Under the pieces are notes generated by a model. The model saw only the letters and a list, made by a program, of their open reading frames with translations, searched no databases and had not been told where the DNA came from. Made by a program: the position numbers and the translations under genes. Below, in pieces: positions 45,845 to 54,779 of a stretch of DNA of 64,000 nt. Within the stretch, counting starts at the first letter, position 1; the number at the start of each line of letters is the position of its first letter. Source of the DNA: JADGNF01 sp963701765 (GTDB lineage Archaea > Thermoproteota > Bathyarchaeia > Bathyarchaeales > Bathycorpusculaceae); NCBI GenBank assembly GCA_963701765.1, contig CAVPBD010000007.1, forward strand, positions 72,822 through 136,821, in the 5' to 3' direction.

Positions 45845-46996
45845 TCAAATCTTGTTGGGCTCGAACTCGCTTAGAATTTTAAGGAAGCGGTTTATGTGTT
45901 CTTTTGACGTATGAGGCATAATCACAACTCTAATACAGTCTAAACGACGAACATAAGATACGTACCAGCCTTCTTGTCGCAATTTATCCACAAGCAAATT
46001 GGTGTTCGCACTACGGAAAGCCACTATATTCATTGTTGGTCGAAGTAAAACTTCGAAACCCGCAACTTCGAGACCTTCGTAGAGAAACATGGTCAATTCC
46101 ATACATTTAGCAACAGCTTTCTTGAAACCTTCGTGGCCTAGTGCTGCAAGAACAGCCCAAACCGCAGCAACCGAAGCACCTGATCGAGTGCCCACAAAAG
46201 TATACTGATTCTGATCAGTCAAGTATGGTGTTTCGATTTTTATGCGTTCCAGATCTTTATTGTCTCGAAACAATATGCCGCCCGCGGGAATAGTGGACAT
46301 ACCCATCTTATGAGGGTCAACAGTAAGAGACTGAACACCTTCAATTTTGAAATCAAAATTTGGCACACTATAACCGAGATCTTTTAGAAATGGAATAACA
46401 AGCCCACCGAAAGCTGCATCAATATGCAAAGGAATGTTGTGAGCTATAGCAACTTGTGAAAGGTCTTTGATTGGATCTATTACACCAAGTTCTGGAGAAC
46501 CCGCATTTCCTACAATGCAGATAGTTCTTTTACTAGTAAGCTGGGCTACCTTTTGGGGATTGACCCTAAAGGATTTATCTACTTTTGCCTGAATTAACTT
46601 TATTTTTAACATATTGCATATTTTATTAAATGAGAAATGTGCTGATTCTGGGACTATTACTTCAGGTTCATTAATACAAGCTTTTTCACGCGCAGCATAC
46701 AACGCTAGAAGATTAGCTTCTGTACCCCCTGAAACAATGAATCCCACATTACTCTTGTTATTAAGTAGCTCACTAAGTTCTATTATAACTTCTTTTTCAA
46801 GCTGTTTTGTTCCTGGAAAGAGTCCAGGATCGCCAAGATTAGCATCTAGAAAAATTTTGTGCGCTCTCTTTGCAGCAGGATGAGGCGTAGTGCACATTGA
46901 ACACAAAATTTTTCCAGATTTATATTTTATATCGCGTTTGTGCGCTTGTTTAAGGTAAGTCTGCACTTCTTCTTTGCTTAGTCCTTTGGCACGCAC
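45845..46996 (-). CDS. mfnA: L-tyrosine decarboxylase MfnA
   Basis: A 383-residue PLP enzyme of the group II decarboxylase family that makes tyramine for methanofuran; some family members use aspartate to make beta-alanine for CoA. Motifs: GTKQLEKEVIIELSELL, IVSGGTEANLLALYAAR (about 83-99), VPESAHFSFNK, HIDAAFGGLVIPFL (about 187-200), and the PLP-lysine site TVDPHKMGMSTIPAGG (about 225-240). The neighbouring mfnD and mfnB favour tyrosine as substrate. The start is GTG 46996, 10 bp after mfnB. Confidence 0.88.
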   Translation of the reverse strand: MRAKGLSKEEVQTYLKQAHKRDIKYKSGKILCSMCTTPHPAAKRAHKIFLDANLGDPGLFPGTKQLEKEVIIELSELLNNKSNVGFIVSGGTEANLLALYAAREKACINEPEVIVPESAHFSFNKICNMLKIKLIQAKVDKSFRVNPQKVAQLTSKRTICIVGNAGSPELGVIDPIKDLSQVAIAHNIPLHIDAAFGGLVIPFLKDLGYSVPNFDFKIEGVQSLTVDPHKMGMSTIPAGGILFRDNKDLERIKIETPYLTDQNQYTFVGTRSGASVAAVWAVLAALGHEGFKKAVAKCMELTMFLYEGLEVAGFEVLLRPTMNIVAFRSANTNLLVDKLRQEGWYVSYVRRLDCIRVVIMPHTSKEHINRFLKILSEFEPNKI

Positions 46997-47006
46997 AGTT
47001 TACGCC

Positions 47007-47738
47007 TCAGACTCCGGATCTCTTCTGCAACTCTTCTTTTTTAAGGATTTGAACTATTTCCTGAACAGCTTCACGTTTTATGCGTCCATGGAGTCTATCA
47101 CCGTCTGTACAAGCAGCACCTCTTAGACCTATAATATCAGGATTTAATCTACTAAGAGGAATTAAATGCTCTCTTTTTACGGAACCCGCTAATGCTGCTT
47201 TCAAACCATATTTATGGCATTCATCAACAAAGACGTAAAGGTTTTTAGTATTGATAAAATCAAAAAGATTTTTGCCATCCTTAACAGCTGTATCTATCAT
47301 AGCTATATCACAGCCTGCATCGCGTGCTACTTGAGGTATCAATAAGGGACTAATAGAACCTATTCTTTCCGCATCTGCATAACCTGCAACAACAACCTGA
47401 ATCGAATCATTATAATCCTTAACAGCCTTAACCACATTCTGTATAAGATAAACAGAATCAGCTTCAGTTTTTAGTCCGTAAAGGCTCGCCTTAACATAGT
47501 TCACGCCTATTGATGCTGCACCCAAAGCTGCTAAAGAGACACTACCTGGAAGATTCGGAATATCGCCTATAGTACAGCTTACTTCGATGTTTTTGGGTGT
47601 TATTGAACGGATCCGTTTAATTATCCAGGGAAAGCTAGCACCCAAAGGTCCTTCCTTAGGATTTTTAACGTCCACTATATCAGCGCCGCCCAGTATTGTC
47701 TCTAAAGCTTCTTGTTCGTCTACTGGACTTATCAGCAA
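47007..47738 (-). CDS. mfnB: (5-formylfuran-3-yl)methyl phosphate synthase MfnB
   Basis: A 243-residue TIM-barrel enzyme that condenses two glyceraldehyde-3-phosphate molecules into the furan ring of methanofuran. Family motifs: LISPVDEQEALETILGGADIVDVKNPKEGPLGASFPW (catalytic Lys in DVKNPKEG, about 24-31), VKASLYGL, MIDTAVKDGKNLFDF, and GLKAALAGSVKREHL. The start is TTG 47738 and it appears to be the first gene of the mfnB-A-D-F-E run. The aminotransferase MfnC is absent from the window. Confidence 0.9.
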   Translation of the reverse strand: MLISPVDEQEALETILGGADIVDVKNPKEGPLGASFPWIIKRIRSITPKNIEVSCTIGDIPNLPGSVSLAALGAASIGVNYVKASLYGLKTEADSVYLIQNVVKAVKDYNDSIQVVVAGYADAERIGSISPLLIPQVARDAGCDIAMIDTAVKDGKNLFDFINTKNLYVFVDECHKYGLKAALAGSVKREHLIPLSRLNPDIIGLRGAACTDGDRLHGRIKREAVQEIVQILKKEELQKRSGV

Positions 47739-47861
47739 CTTCAGCTAATTCAGCACTCCACGTTTACTTTGATGCGGATTTCCTAAACCTTAAAGCTTTT
47801 GCCTCCAACTAAAAGAAAAACTTCTTTACTGTTCAGGATAAACCAGAATAGGGTATACTCT

Positions 47862-48593
47862 TTGAAAATCATCCCAGTTATCGATATCCTAAACAGCGTT
47901 GTGGTCCACGCAGTAAGAGGTAAAAGATCAGAATATCAATCTCTTAAGAGCAAATTATGCAAATCCACTGACCCCCTGACTGTAGCCTTAGTTTTAAAAG
48001 CGTGTGGCTTTCGAGAATTATATGTTGCAGACTTAGATGCAATAATATGTAAAGGCTCTAACCTTCCTCTTATTGGAAAAATTGTAAAAAAAACTGAGTT
48101 GCAACTTCTAGTTGATGCAGGAATTACAAATCTGCAAGAAGCGAAAAAATTGAACAAAATAAAAATACAAAGAATTATTATTGGAACTGAAATCCTGCAA
48201 GACCTTCATTTTGTGAAAGATTTGATTGAGCAATTTGGGAGCGAAAAAATCATAGTAAGTATTGATTTAAAGAATGGAAAAATATTGAGTGCCTCTGAAG
48301 AGTTATCAAGAATGGATATTTTGCATCTTATGGATAAACTTCAAGAAATGAGAGTTTCTCAGCTGATCATTTTGGATTTGGCAAGGGTAGGTAGCAATGA
48401 AGGCGTAGATTTAATTTTGTTAAAGAAAATTTTATCCAGTTTTACGGGGAAAGTTTATGTTGGCGGGGGTATACGTGACATGAATGAACTGCTTGAGTTA
48501 AACAAATTGGGCGTGGCTGGAGTATTATTGGCTACTGCATTGCATTCGGGAGCTATTTCAATTGATTCTCTGCGATACTTTGAATTGCTTTGA
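47862..48593 (+). CDS. HisA-like TIM-barrel protein
   Basis: A 243-residue protein resembling ProFAR isomerase HisA: KIIPVIDILNSVVVHAVRGKR at the N-terminus with an aspartate at the HisA catalytic position (about 8), LYVADLDAI, LLVDAGI, IVSIDLKNGKI, LIILDLARVGSNEGVD (second acidic residue about 173), and VYVGGGIRDMNEL. HisA-related proteins outside histidine operons occur near archaeal C1-cofactor genes, and here it is divergent from mfnB. A role in methanofuran or methanopterin synthesis is a reasonable guess; no other his gene is present. I use TTG 47862. Confidence 0.7.
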   Translation: MKIIPVIDILNSVVVHAVRGKRSEYQSLKSKLCKSTDPLTVALVLKACGFRELYVADLDAIICKGSNLPLIGKIVKKTELQLLVDAGITNLQEAKKLNKIKIQRIIIGTEILQDLHFVKDLIEQFGSEKIIVSIDLKNGKILSASEELSRMDILHLMDKLQEMRVSQLIILDLARVGSNEGVDLILLKKILSSFTGKVYVGGGIRDMNELLELNKLGVAGVLLATALHSGAISIDSLRYFELL

Positions 48594-48604
48594 AGTCTAT
48601 TAAG

Positions 48605-49396
48605 TCAATGTTGTTGCGATTTGATGAGTACGGTTGTAATGAATATAGCTATACCGGAAAATACAATCAGAGGACCAACATAAAGCGTCTCCATATTAAG
48701 TGTACTAGCGATTATTATACCCGCAACAGTGCTTATTAAACCAAAAATTGCGCTTAGGACTGCATATTTGTTAAGATTATTACTTGCGTTCTTTGCAGCT
48801 GCGGCCGGAACAATTACTAAAAAGCCAACAAGAAGAGTTCCTGTTATTTGTATACCTACTGCGACGATTAGCGAAACCAGTAATAGAAATACTAGATTGA
48901 TTCTGCCAACGTTTACGCCTTTTGATATAGCTATATCTTCAGATATCATAGCCAACACAAGTTTTCTATAAATTACTCTTGTTATCAAAATTGCGGCAAT
49001 AGAGCAGATGATGGCTGCCAAAGCGTATATCCCAGTTACAGCAGCAATATTGCCAAAGAGTGCTTCTAGCATTTCAAGCTCGGGCAAAATCATAATCCCA
49101 ATAGCTAATGCTAGGGTGAATAAGGCACCAACTATTGTTTCGAATGGTAATTTTGTTGTTCGTCTTAATTGCCAAATTATGATTGCAGATATAAACAGGA
49201 AGGCAAATGCACCAACGAATGGAGAGAAATTATAGACGTACCCTAATGCTAGACCAGGAAGAGCGACATGCGATAATGCATCACCTACAAGTGACATTCT
49301 TTCTAAGACCATAAGTGAACCAAGATAGCCTGCTGCTAAACCAACAAATACTCCAGTTATGAGACTATAAAGTAAGGTATCTAATGGAAGAATCAC
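48605..49396 (-). CDS. Metal ABC transporter permease (ZnuB/MntB type)
   Basis: A 263-residue membrane protein with eight or so helices of the ABC-3 family (LGSLMVLERMSLVGDALSHVALPGLALGY is the conserved N-terminal segment, about 26-54). A typical SEDIAISKGVNVGRI loop and GFLVIVPAAAAKNAS follow. It imports Zn, Mn or Fe; sequence does not decide which. The GTG start is 4 bp after the ATPase gene. No solute-binding protein or metal regulator is visible beside it. Confidence 0.88.
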   Translation of the reverse strand: MILPLDTLLYSLITGVFVGLAAGYLGSLMVLERMSLVGDALSHVALPGLALGYVYNFSPFVGAFAFLFISAIIIWQLRRTTKLPFETIVGALFTLALAIGIMILPELEMLEALFGNIAAVTGIYALAAIICSIAAILITRVIYRKLVLAMISEDIAISKGVNVGRINLVFLLLVSLIVAVGIQITGTLLVGFLVIVPAAAAKNASNNLNKYAVLSAIFGLISTVAGIIIASTLNMETLYVGPLIVFSGIAIFITTVLIKSQQH

Positions 49397-49400
49397 TTTT

Positions 49401-50087
49401 TCACGCTCTTGGCCCTAAACATACGGTTTCCCCGTAGATTTTCTGCTGCAATGCTGGTTCAGCTATTTGTTTAGCTTCCCCAAAATAAGTTGTACATTTG
49501 TTTAATCCTAATAACTGATCTGCATATTCTTTAACTAAATGTATATCATGTGTTATCAGTAGCATTGTTATGTCTTTTTTTTCCTTTAACTCATTTAGCA
49601 TTGAAAAAATAGATTCTTCGCCACCCACGTCTACGCCAACGGTGGGTTCATCAAAGAGCAGAACTGTAGGATTATCAATTAATGCCCAAGCTATCAATAC
49701 TCTGCGAAGTTGACCACCAGATAGAATACCTAAAGTTTTGTTGAGGATATTTTTATGTTCTAGCTTCACTGAAGATAAGGCGTCTTCAATAGCGGCACCT
49801 TCCTGATAAGATAAGAATTCTTTTACTGATATTGGAATATCTTTCACGTTAATATCCTGGGGAACATAACCGATTTTGACGCCTTGGGTCCATTCTACTT
49901 GCCCAGTATAAGGGGTTAAGTTCAGTAAGGTTTTAAAAAGCATTGTTTTTCCTGCACCATTTGGCCCAACAATGGCTAAAGTTGTGCCTCTTTTTACTTT
50001 AAAGTTAACATGCTCTAGAATAACCTGATTTTTAATTTCAACTCTTAAATCCGAAACCTTAAGAACAAAATTATTCGACTCTTCCAT
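49401..50087 (-). CDS. Metal ABC transporter ATPase (ZnuC/MntA type)
   Basis: A 228-residue ATPase with Walker A GPNGAGKTMLF (about 39-49), the Q-loop IGYVPQD, signature LSGGQLRRVL (about 119-128), Walker B VLLFDEPTVGVD and H-loop LLITHDIHLV. It forms the importer with the adjacent permease. The start is ATG 50087. Confidence 0.9.
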   Translation of the reverse strand: MEESNNFVLKVSDLRVEIKNQVILEHVNFKVKRGTTLAIVGPNGAGKTMLFKTLLNLTPYTGQVEWTQGVKIGYVPQDINVKDIPISVKEFLSYQEGAAIEDALSSVKLEHKNILNKTLGILSGGQLRRVLIAWALIDNPTVLLFDEPTVGVDVGGEESIFSMLNELKEKKDITMLLITHDIHLVKEYADQLLGLNKCTTYFGEAKQIAEPALQQKIYGETVCLGPRA

Positions 50088-50205
50088 AAATTCCGGCGCC
50101 TGATAGAAACTTGTTTAATTTAGCTAATATACACTTTGCTAATAATCAGAAAAAATTAATGAAATCGACATACTATGGAAGAAGTAGAGAGGAAGCAACG
50201 TATTG

Positions 50206-50946
50206 TTATTCTTTGCGTTGAAGACACACAATTCCACCTAATTGCATAAGGCGTTTGCCAGCTGGCGAATCTGCTTTAACAATTCGTGTTTTTACCTGTC
50301 GATTTATCGAAATTTGTGTAAGACGTTGAATTCGATTCTTTTGACGATTACCTGAAAGGTAAATATCCGTTAAAAGCAGGTATTCTGGTTTAGGTTTGCT
50401 GGGTAACCACGGACCGAATATTTGATTTTCAATATCTTCAAGTGAATATAAAACGAGAGGTTCAACACTTACCAAATTGAGTAGTTTTTCCAGTATTTCA
50501 ATGAAATTTTCGTTTTCTTCGGTTGTTGTTTGGGTGATGATTTCCTTGAATTCAGGATTTCTTGTAAGGAGCGTAACTTGGGGTATTGATGTTGCAGAAC
50601 CATTCAACTGAGAAAATACTGCTTTATTTGGACCTTGGATGAGCCAGTTATGGTGATTTTTTATATGATCCAAGAGCTTATCACTATAACTGGTTCGTTG
50701 AGGTGATGCGAGAACTACGCCTTTGACGCCTTCCTTCATGGCCGGTCTTATCGCATTTATTATTGATTCGTGAAAATTGTAAAGTAACTTTGAATCATTG
50801 CGGTATCCATTTAATTCTATTGTTTTTTCAGGTTTCACAACATTACTAAAGACTTTCCATAGAACTGCCTGATTTTCTTCTAGTCCTACAAGTATGGCTA
50901 CTGGGTATCCGCGTCTATATCCTTGTTTTGGCGCCAAAATATTCAC
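50206..50946 (-). CDS. eRF1/pelota-superfamily protein (Vms1-like)
   Basis: A 246-residue protein with the domain 2-3 pattern of the eRF1 superfamily but no N-terminal decoding domain. It opens with RGYPVAILVGLEENQAVLWKVFSNVVKPEKTIEL (strand-rich, like the eRF1 central domain), continues with GVKGVVLASPQRTSYSDKLLDHIKNHHNW, and ends KTRIVKADSPAGKRLMQLGGIVCLQRK, closely resembling the pelota C-terminus in this window (LLSLGGVGALLRF). Vms1/ANKZF1-type members cleave peptidyl-tRNA on stalled 60S complexes. No GGQ is present. This suggests an archaeal ribosome-quality-control factor; that is inference. Confidence 0.5.
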   Translation of the reverse strand: MNILAPKQGYRRGYPVAILVGLEENQAVLWKVFSNVVKPEKTIELNGYRNDSKLLYNFHESIINAIRPAMKEGVKGVVLASPQRTSYSDKLLDHIKNHHNWLIQGPNKAVFSQLNGSATSIPQVTLLTRNPEFKEIITQTTTEENENFIEILEKLLNLVSVEPLVLYSLEDIENQIFGPWLPSKPKPEYLLLTDIYLSGNRQKNRIQRLTQISINRQVKTRIVKADSPAGKRLMQLGGIVCLQRKE

Positions 50947-50977
50947 ACTATTATGAAAAAAGAATGATTATGAGTTA

Positions 50978-51703
50978 TTATGTTTGTGGATTTTCTACCT
51001 TAACACCTTTTTTACACAATTTAAGAAAGAGTATAGCAATCCCTAAAAAGATTAATCCACTTACGAGCAGAACATAAATTAGTAAAGTATCAACCCCAAT
51101 AGGGATTTTTTCCGGTGATGCTGAGGCCGATTGAGTACTCCAAAGATTTGTTTTGTTTGCTCTGGTTATTAATGAATAACCGGCAAATTTTGATTCGGCA
51201 TTAATCAATACTCCAGTTAATTGGTCCCAATAAAATTTGGTCTCGTTGGTAGCTCCGCAAATGATGACGCGTTCTGCACCGGCTATGGTTTGAATTTGAA
51301 CATTTGTTATTGTTATGTTTCCTTGATATTTATCAAAGAATAAGTCTCCTTGTTTAAGGTTAGCGGGAATGATGAAGTCGTCACCAAGAGTACCTGTCTC
51401 AAGATTTAGGATAGTGTTTCCAGATAATATGGTTCCATTGGAGAATTTTGTTTGAATACTGAGATTTATTATTCCGCCCGCAACTTCAGTTACATCTATC
51501 CGAGCCCAAGAAATATTATGATCAGGAGGAATCATTATTTCTGAATCATTTGTTTGATTTCTATTAATTTCTACACCATATTCAATCCAATTACCTTTAT
51601 TGAGTCCTACCGCAATTGAACCCGAAACGGCAATAGATGCAAATATCGGCACGATAATAATAAGAATAATAGAGGAGAAGATTGTTTTTAGCATGCAGGT
51701 CAT
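50978..51703 (-). CDS. Membrane-anchored surface protein
   Basis: A 241-residue protein: signal peptide (IFSSIILIIIVPIFASIAVS), a beta-rich extracellular domain with about seven N-x-S/T sites, and a C-terminal transmembrane helix (LLIYVLLVSGLIFLGIAILFL) with a short Lys-rich cytoplasmic tail. No enzyme motif. Starts at 51703 or 51694. It is divergent from another secreted protein gene at 51868. The function is unknown. Confidence 0.65.
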   Translation of the reverse strand: MTCMLKTIFSSIILIIIVPIFASIAVSGSIAVGLNKGNWIEYGVEINRNQTNDSEIMIPPDHNISWARIDVTEVAGGIINLSIQTKFSNGTILSGNTILNLETGTLGDDFIIPANLKQGDLFFDKYQGNITITNVQIQTIAGAERVIICGATNETKFYWDQLTGVLINAESKFAGYSLITRANKTNLWSTQSASASPEKIPIGVDTLLIYVLLVSGLIFLGIAILFLKLCKKGVKVENPQT

Positions 51704-51802
51704 ATCTTATTTTGTGGAATAACGTTTTTAAAGTTATCAAAAATGTCGTAATTATCTAGAATCTGCTAGTGTACAACAGTAAAAGAATTAGTTTAGATTT
51801 TA

Positions 51803-51827
51803 AGAAACCTTAAAACGGTAGGTTTCT
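51803..51827. promoter_or_regulatory. Inverted repeat between divergent surface-protein genes
   Basis: AGAAACCT (51803-51810) and AGGTTTCT (51820-51827) form an 8-bp inverted repeat with a 9-nt spacer, about 40 bp before the 51868 start. It is a possible operator; no regulator is linked. Confidence 0.3.
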
Positions 51828-51867
51828 AAGTACCTAAACACAGGCATTATTAAGGGATGAATTAACG

Positions 51868-52395
51868 ATGCAAACTGTTGGAGTCATATTGATAATTATT
51901 AATATTCTTACTGTTGGAGCACCTATAGCAGTTATAGCAGCAAGCTATCAAAGTGACTTTTCCGAGTTAGTTGTTCCACCGCAAATAACTCAGATAATGA
52001 ATGACACTTTCCCTTCAGGTTTAGAAATACAATTACCTACCTTAGTGAATGCAACAATCGATAATGCATCCCACGCGGTGAATTTAACATTTAATTTTAC
52101 AAATCCATTAAACTATAATCTCACGTTAAAAGCGATAACAGCTGATATTCAATGTCAAAATCACAATTTTTCTTTAGGAAATGTTGCGCTTTCTGAGCCA
52201 ATTCAAATCTCAGCACTTCAGGCAGTTCAAATAAAAGTCATTTGTGTTTGGACAACAGAAGCTGAAAACCACTTCCGTACTGCCCATACCGAAGCACCAA
52301 ACCTGCAAGTTAAACTCAATAATTTAACCGTTAACATAAATGAAATAATGATTCAGATGCCACAATCTATAGGACCTATTGACGTTCCTTTGTAA
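51868..52395 (+). CDS. Secreted/membrane protein (175 aa)
   Basis: An N-terminal hydrophobic segment (GVILIIINILTVGAPIAVIAA) precedes a beta-sandwich-like domain with alternating hydrophobic strands and sequons (NATIDNASHAVNLTFNFTNPLNYNLTLKAITADIQ), resembling archaeal LEA-like/immunoglobulin-like surface domains. It is followed 11 bp later by a four-helix membrane protein, so the two probably work together. No specific function is visible. Confidence 0.6.
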   Translation: MQTVGVILIIINILTVGAPIAVIAASYQSDFSELVVPPQITQIMNDTFPSGLEIQLPTLVNATIDNASHAVNLTFNFTNPLNYNLTLKAITADIQCQNHNFSLGNVALSEPIQISALQAVQIKVICVWTTEAENHFRTAHTEAPNLQVKLNNLTVNINEIMIQMPQSIGPIDVPL

Positions 52396-52406
52396 GGTAG
52401 AAAAAA

Positions 52407-52982
52407 TTGACAAAATTAAAAATCAACTGGTTTGGATTGGCTGGCGGAATAGCAACTAGTTTACTTATTGTGATTTCTCTGTTTTTTCCTTGGTGGCAAT
52501 TTACTGTAGGTGATGGGATTCTTCAAGCCAATATATCGCCTCTGAATACTAATTTTGATTTTTTAAGTGAAAATTCAGTAACAGTACCTCTATTATGGGC
52601 GCTTAATTTAGTAAGCATACTTTCACTTGCAGCCTCAGGCATTATTATGCTCATATACTCGGTTTTACCCTCAAAATCATATTCTTCGAAGTTACTTGAT
52701 TTTTCATATCGTAAACCTATTTATGCAGTAGTGTTTTTTGTAATTTCTCTTTTTTCACTTATACTAATTATCCAAAGTCTACTTGGTTTTCAAATTCCGA
52801 TTATGGGTTCAGCTACAATACAGTTGCCTCAATCGCTAACTGCAGGGACAATTGTTAGCACAAAAGTGACCGCTGATTTTCTTTGGCCATTTTGGTTTGC
52901 TGTAATCGCCGCTGGACTATGTGTAATTGCAAGGATATATCATAGAAGAATTGCAGAACAACCAATGCAACAGAAAAAATAA
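52407..52982 (+). CDS. Four-helix membrane protein
   Basis: A 191-residue protein with four predicted helices: GGIATSLLIVISLFFPWWQF, LNLVSILSLAASGIIMLIYS, PIYAVVFFVISLFSLILII, and FWFAVIAAGLCVIARIY. An extracellular loop lies between helices 1 and 2. It starts at TTG 52407, 11 bp after the upstream secreted-protein gene, in the same operon. The family is not recognised. Confidence 0.6.
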   Translation: MTKLKINWFGLAGGIATSLLIVISLFFPWWQFTVGDGILQANISPLNTNFDFLSENSVTVPLLWALNLVSILSLAASGIIMLIYSVLPSKSYSSKLLDFSYRKPIYAVVFFVISLFSLILIIQSLLGFQIPIMGSATIQLPQSLTAGTIVSTKVTADFLWPFWFAVIAAGLCVIARIYHRRIAEQPMQQKK

Positions 52983-53046
52983 AGAATACACTTCTTTAAT
53001 TCCTTCACAGAGAATCTTAAAAAATTTAGGCTTGTTAGGAATATTG

Positions 53047-54696
53047 TTATTTTGGAATATTTTGTGTTAGCATACCCATTAATTTGCCATTTTTAATTAT
53101 TGCGATGCGCTTAACTCTTTTCTTTTTCATGATTTTTAAAGCATCAGTCATTGAATCTGCACTATCTAAAGTTAGCAGGGGCGTAAAATCAAGGTCTTTT
53201 ACTAACGTTTTCTCCGGAATTTTCTTTCCTTCTACAACTTCTTTGAGAATATCTCTGTCACTAATTATACCTATGGGTTTATCATTTCTTATTATCAGAG
53301 CTTGAGTAATGTTCTTCTTGAGCAATAAATTGACGATTTCTAATACGGTGTGATTATATTGTATTTCCATTGTTGGTAGTTTCATGACCGCTTGCGACGT
53401 TATTTCAGCTAGCTCTGTTCCTCTTTTCCAAGTATCATTAAGCATTTCGCTTACACGTTCGCTTGACCGTGGGTCATTAGTATAGAATGTGTCTGTCAAA
53501 TAGAAAAATGATTCATCGCCTAAGTCATTTAATGGAGGCGATTTAAACATAAACAAATTGTAATCATCAACAAGCATCATTGTCATATAATTAATTGGAA
53601 CATGTTTTATTTTATAATTATCAGAAAGTTTCTTTGCAGCGTCCAAATTGTCTAGGTCTATTGGGGCCATAAGACGAAATGTTACCCCTTCTTTGTGATA
53701 TTTTGAAAACGGATCATTTTCCATCATACTTAGTATGCTTTGTGATGATGTAATTAGTATAACGTCTTTTTGGGCAGCATTCAGGGTTTGTTCAACTTTT
53801 GCCCATGCATTATTTGGATCTTTGATAACTATTGTTTCGCCTATAGGTATACCTGTCTTGAGTTCGTTTATGCGTCGGTTTGCATCGATTCCTATTTGCC
53901 ACATCTGACTAAAAAACGCCTTTAGCACGGAGATAAACATTTTATCATTTATCCATAAACCTTCATCTTCGATGTTTAGCACTGAGGTTTCGTCTCCGCT
54001 TGAAGCATAAAGTATGGCTTCTTCATCGTCTTTTACCAAGAATCGGGGAAAAAATTTTGAATTTAAATTTAGATGCCGCCCTTCCACAGGAACTTTTTCA
54101 GAAGTTATTCTTTTACATAATCGCTCTATTATCTTAGAATTCTCTTTGGAAATATCAAATATTATTTTAGATTCAATATTTTTCGTTTTTGCATTATCAA
54201 TGATGGTATCCAGAACCCCACCTATATCCTCTTGTATTACCCCCAACCCAGTTGTTAAGATATAGATGCTTTTTTGTGATTCTTCAATCATATTTAGCAT
54301 TTTGACATGAATTTTCTTTTTTCCACCTATTATTGAAAATTTTGCTATCGCGTAGTCGGATTCGGGTGTGTTGAGATTTTGCCATGAAGAAAGCAAATCT
54401 TTTTTTTGGGTGTTTAGATGTTCGACTTCGCTCTTTTTTGTTTCAATATAGGTCTCAAGTAATGCTTCAAAAGGAACAACAGTAAAACGCGTTGGTCTTT
54501 CAAGTGTAGCTTCGATGAATCCTTTTTCCTGTAATTTTTTAAATGTACGATACGCTTGAACCCTTTCCATTTTTAGACGCTTTGCTACGAAACTTGTTGA
54601 TTGAGCTCCGCTCCTTGCTAAAAACAAATAAACCTGAATTTCTCTTTTTGAAAAGCTAAGATTCTGCAAAAATTTTAAAATATCTTTTTCACTCAA
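53047..54696 (-). CDS. TrmB-family regulator fused to a CBS-domain pair
   Basis: A 549-residue transcriptional regulator. Residues 1-80 form the TrmB winged helix (LSFSKREIQVYLFLARSGAQSTSFVAKRL...QAYRTFKKLQEKGFI), followed by a coiled coil (about 85-110). Residues 120-420 form the TrmB effector/PLD-like region (SIYILTTGLGVI). Two C-terminal CBS domains (about 425-549; KKNITQALIIRNDKPIGIISDRDILKEVV and DALKIMKKKRVKRIAIIKNGKLMGML) probably sense an adenosine nucleotide. TrmB proteins usually control sugar transport and metabolism; the added CBS pair implies energy-state input. A 10-bp inverted repeat directly upstream is a likely autoregulatory operator. It starts at TTG 54696. Confidence 0.82.
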   Translation of the reverse strand: MSEKDILKFLQNLSFSKREIQVYLFLARSGAQSTSFVAKRLKMERVQAYRTFKKLQEKGFIEATLERPTRFTVVPFEALLETYIETKKSEVEHLNTQKKDLLSSWQNLNTPESDYAIAKFSIIGGKKKIHVKMLNMIEESQKSIYILTTGLGVIQEDIGGVLDTIIDNAKTKNIESKIIFDISKENSKIIERLCKRITSEKVPVEGRHLNLNSKFFPRFLVKDDEEAILYASSGDETSVLNIEDEGLWINDKMFISVLKAFFSQMWQIGIDANRRINELKTGIPIGETIVIKDPNNAWAKVEQTLNAAQKDVILITSSQSILSMMENDPFSKYHKEGVTFRLMAPIDLDNLDAAKKLSDNYKIKHVPINYMTMMLVDDYNLFMFKSPPLNDLGDESFFYLTDTFYTNDPRSSERVSEMLNDTWKRGTELAEITSQAVMKLPTMEIQYNHTVLEIVNLLLKKNITQALIIRNDKPIGIISDRDILKEVVEGKKIPEKTLVKDLDFTPLLTLDSADSMTDALKIMKKKRVKRIAIIKNGKLMGMLTQNIPK

Positions 54697-54720
54697 CTTA
54701 ACTCAACCCCCAAGAGTTGC

Positions 54721-54744
54721 TACAATTTGTAACAACAAATTGTA
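54721..54744 (-). promoter_or_regulatory. Palindromic operator candidate for the TrmB-CBS gene
   Basis: TACAATTTGT (54721-54730) and ACAAATTGTA (54735-54744) form a perfect 10-bp inverted repeat with a 4-nt centre. It lies 25 bp before the regulator's start and just downstream of where transcription should begin, the usual place for a repressor site. Confidence 0.55.
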
Positions 54745-54770
54745 ACCACAATAAATATCTGTAATTTAAT

Positions 54771-54779
54771 GTATATAAG
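54771..54779 (-). promoter_or_regulatory. TATA box of the TrmB-CBS gene
   Basis: On the minus strand, CTTATATAC lies about 75 bp before the TTG start and predicts a transcript start near 54748, next to the palindrome. Confidence 0.5.

Noticed and set aside
47862..48593. Calling this gene hisA of histidine biosynthesis
   Set aside because: No other histidine gene is near, the sequence departs from HisA at several places, and it sits beside methanofuran genes.
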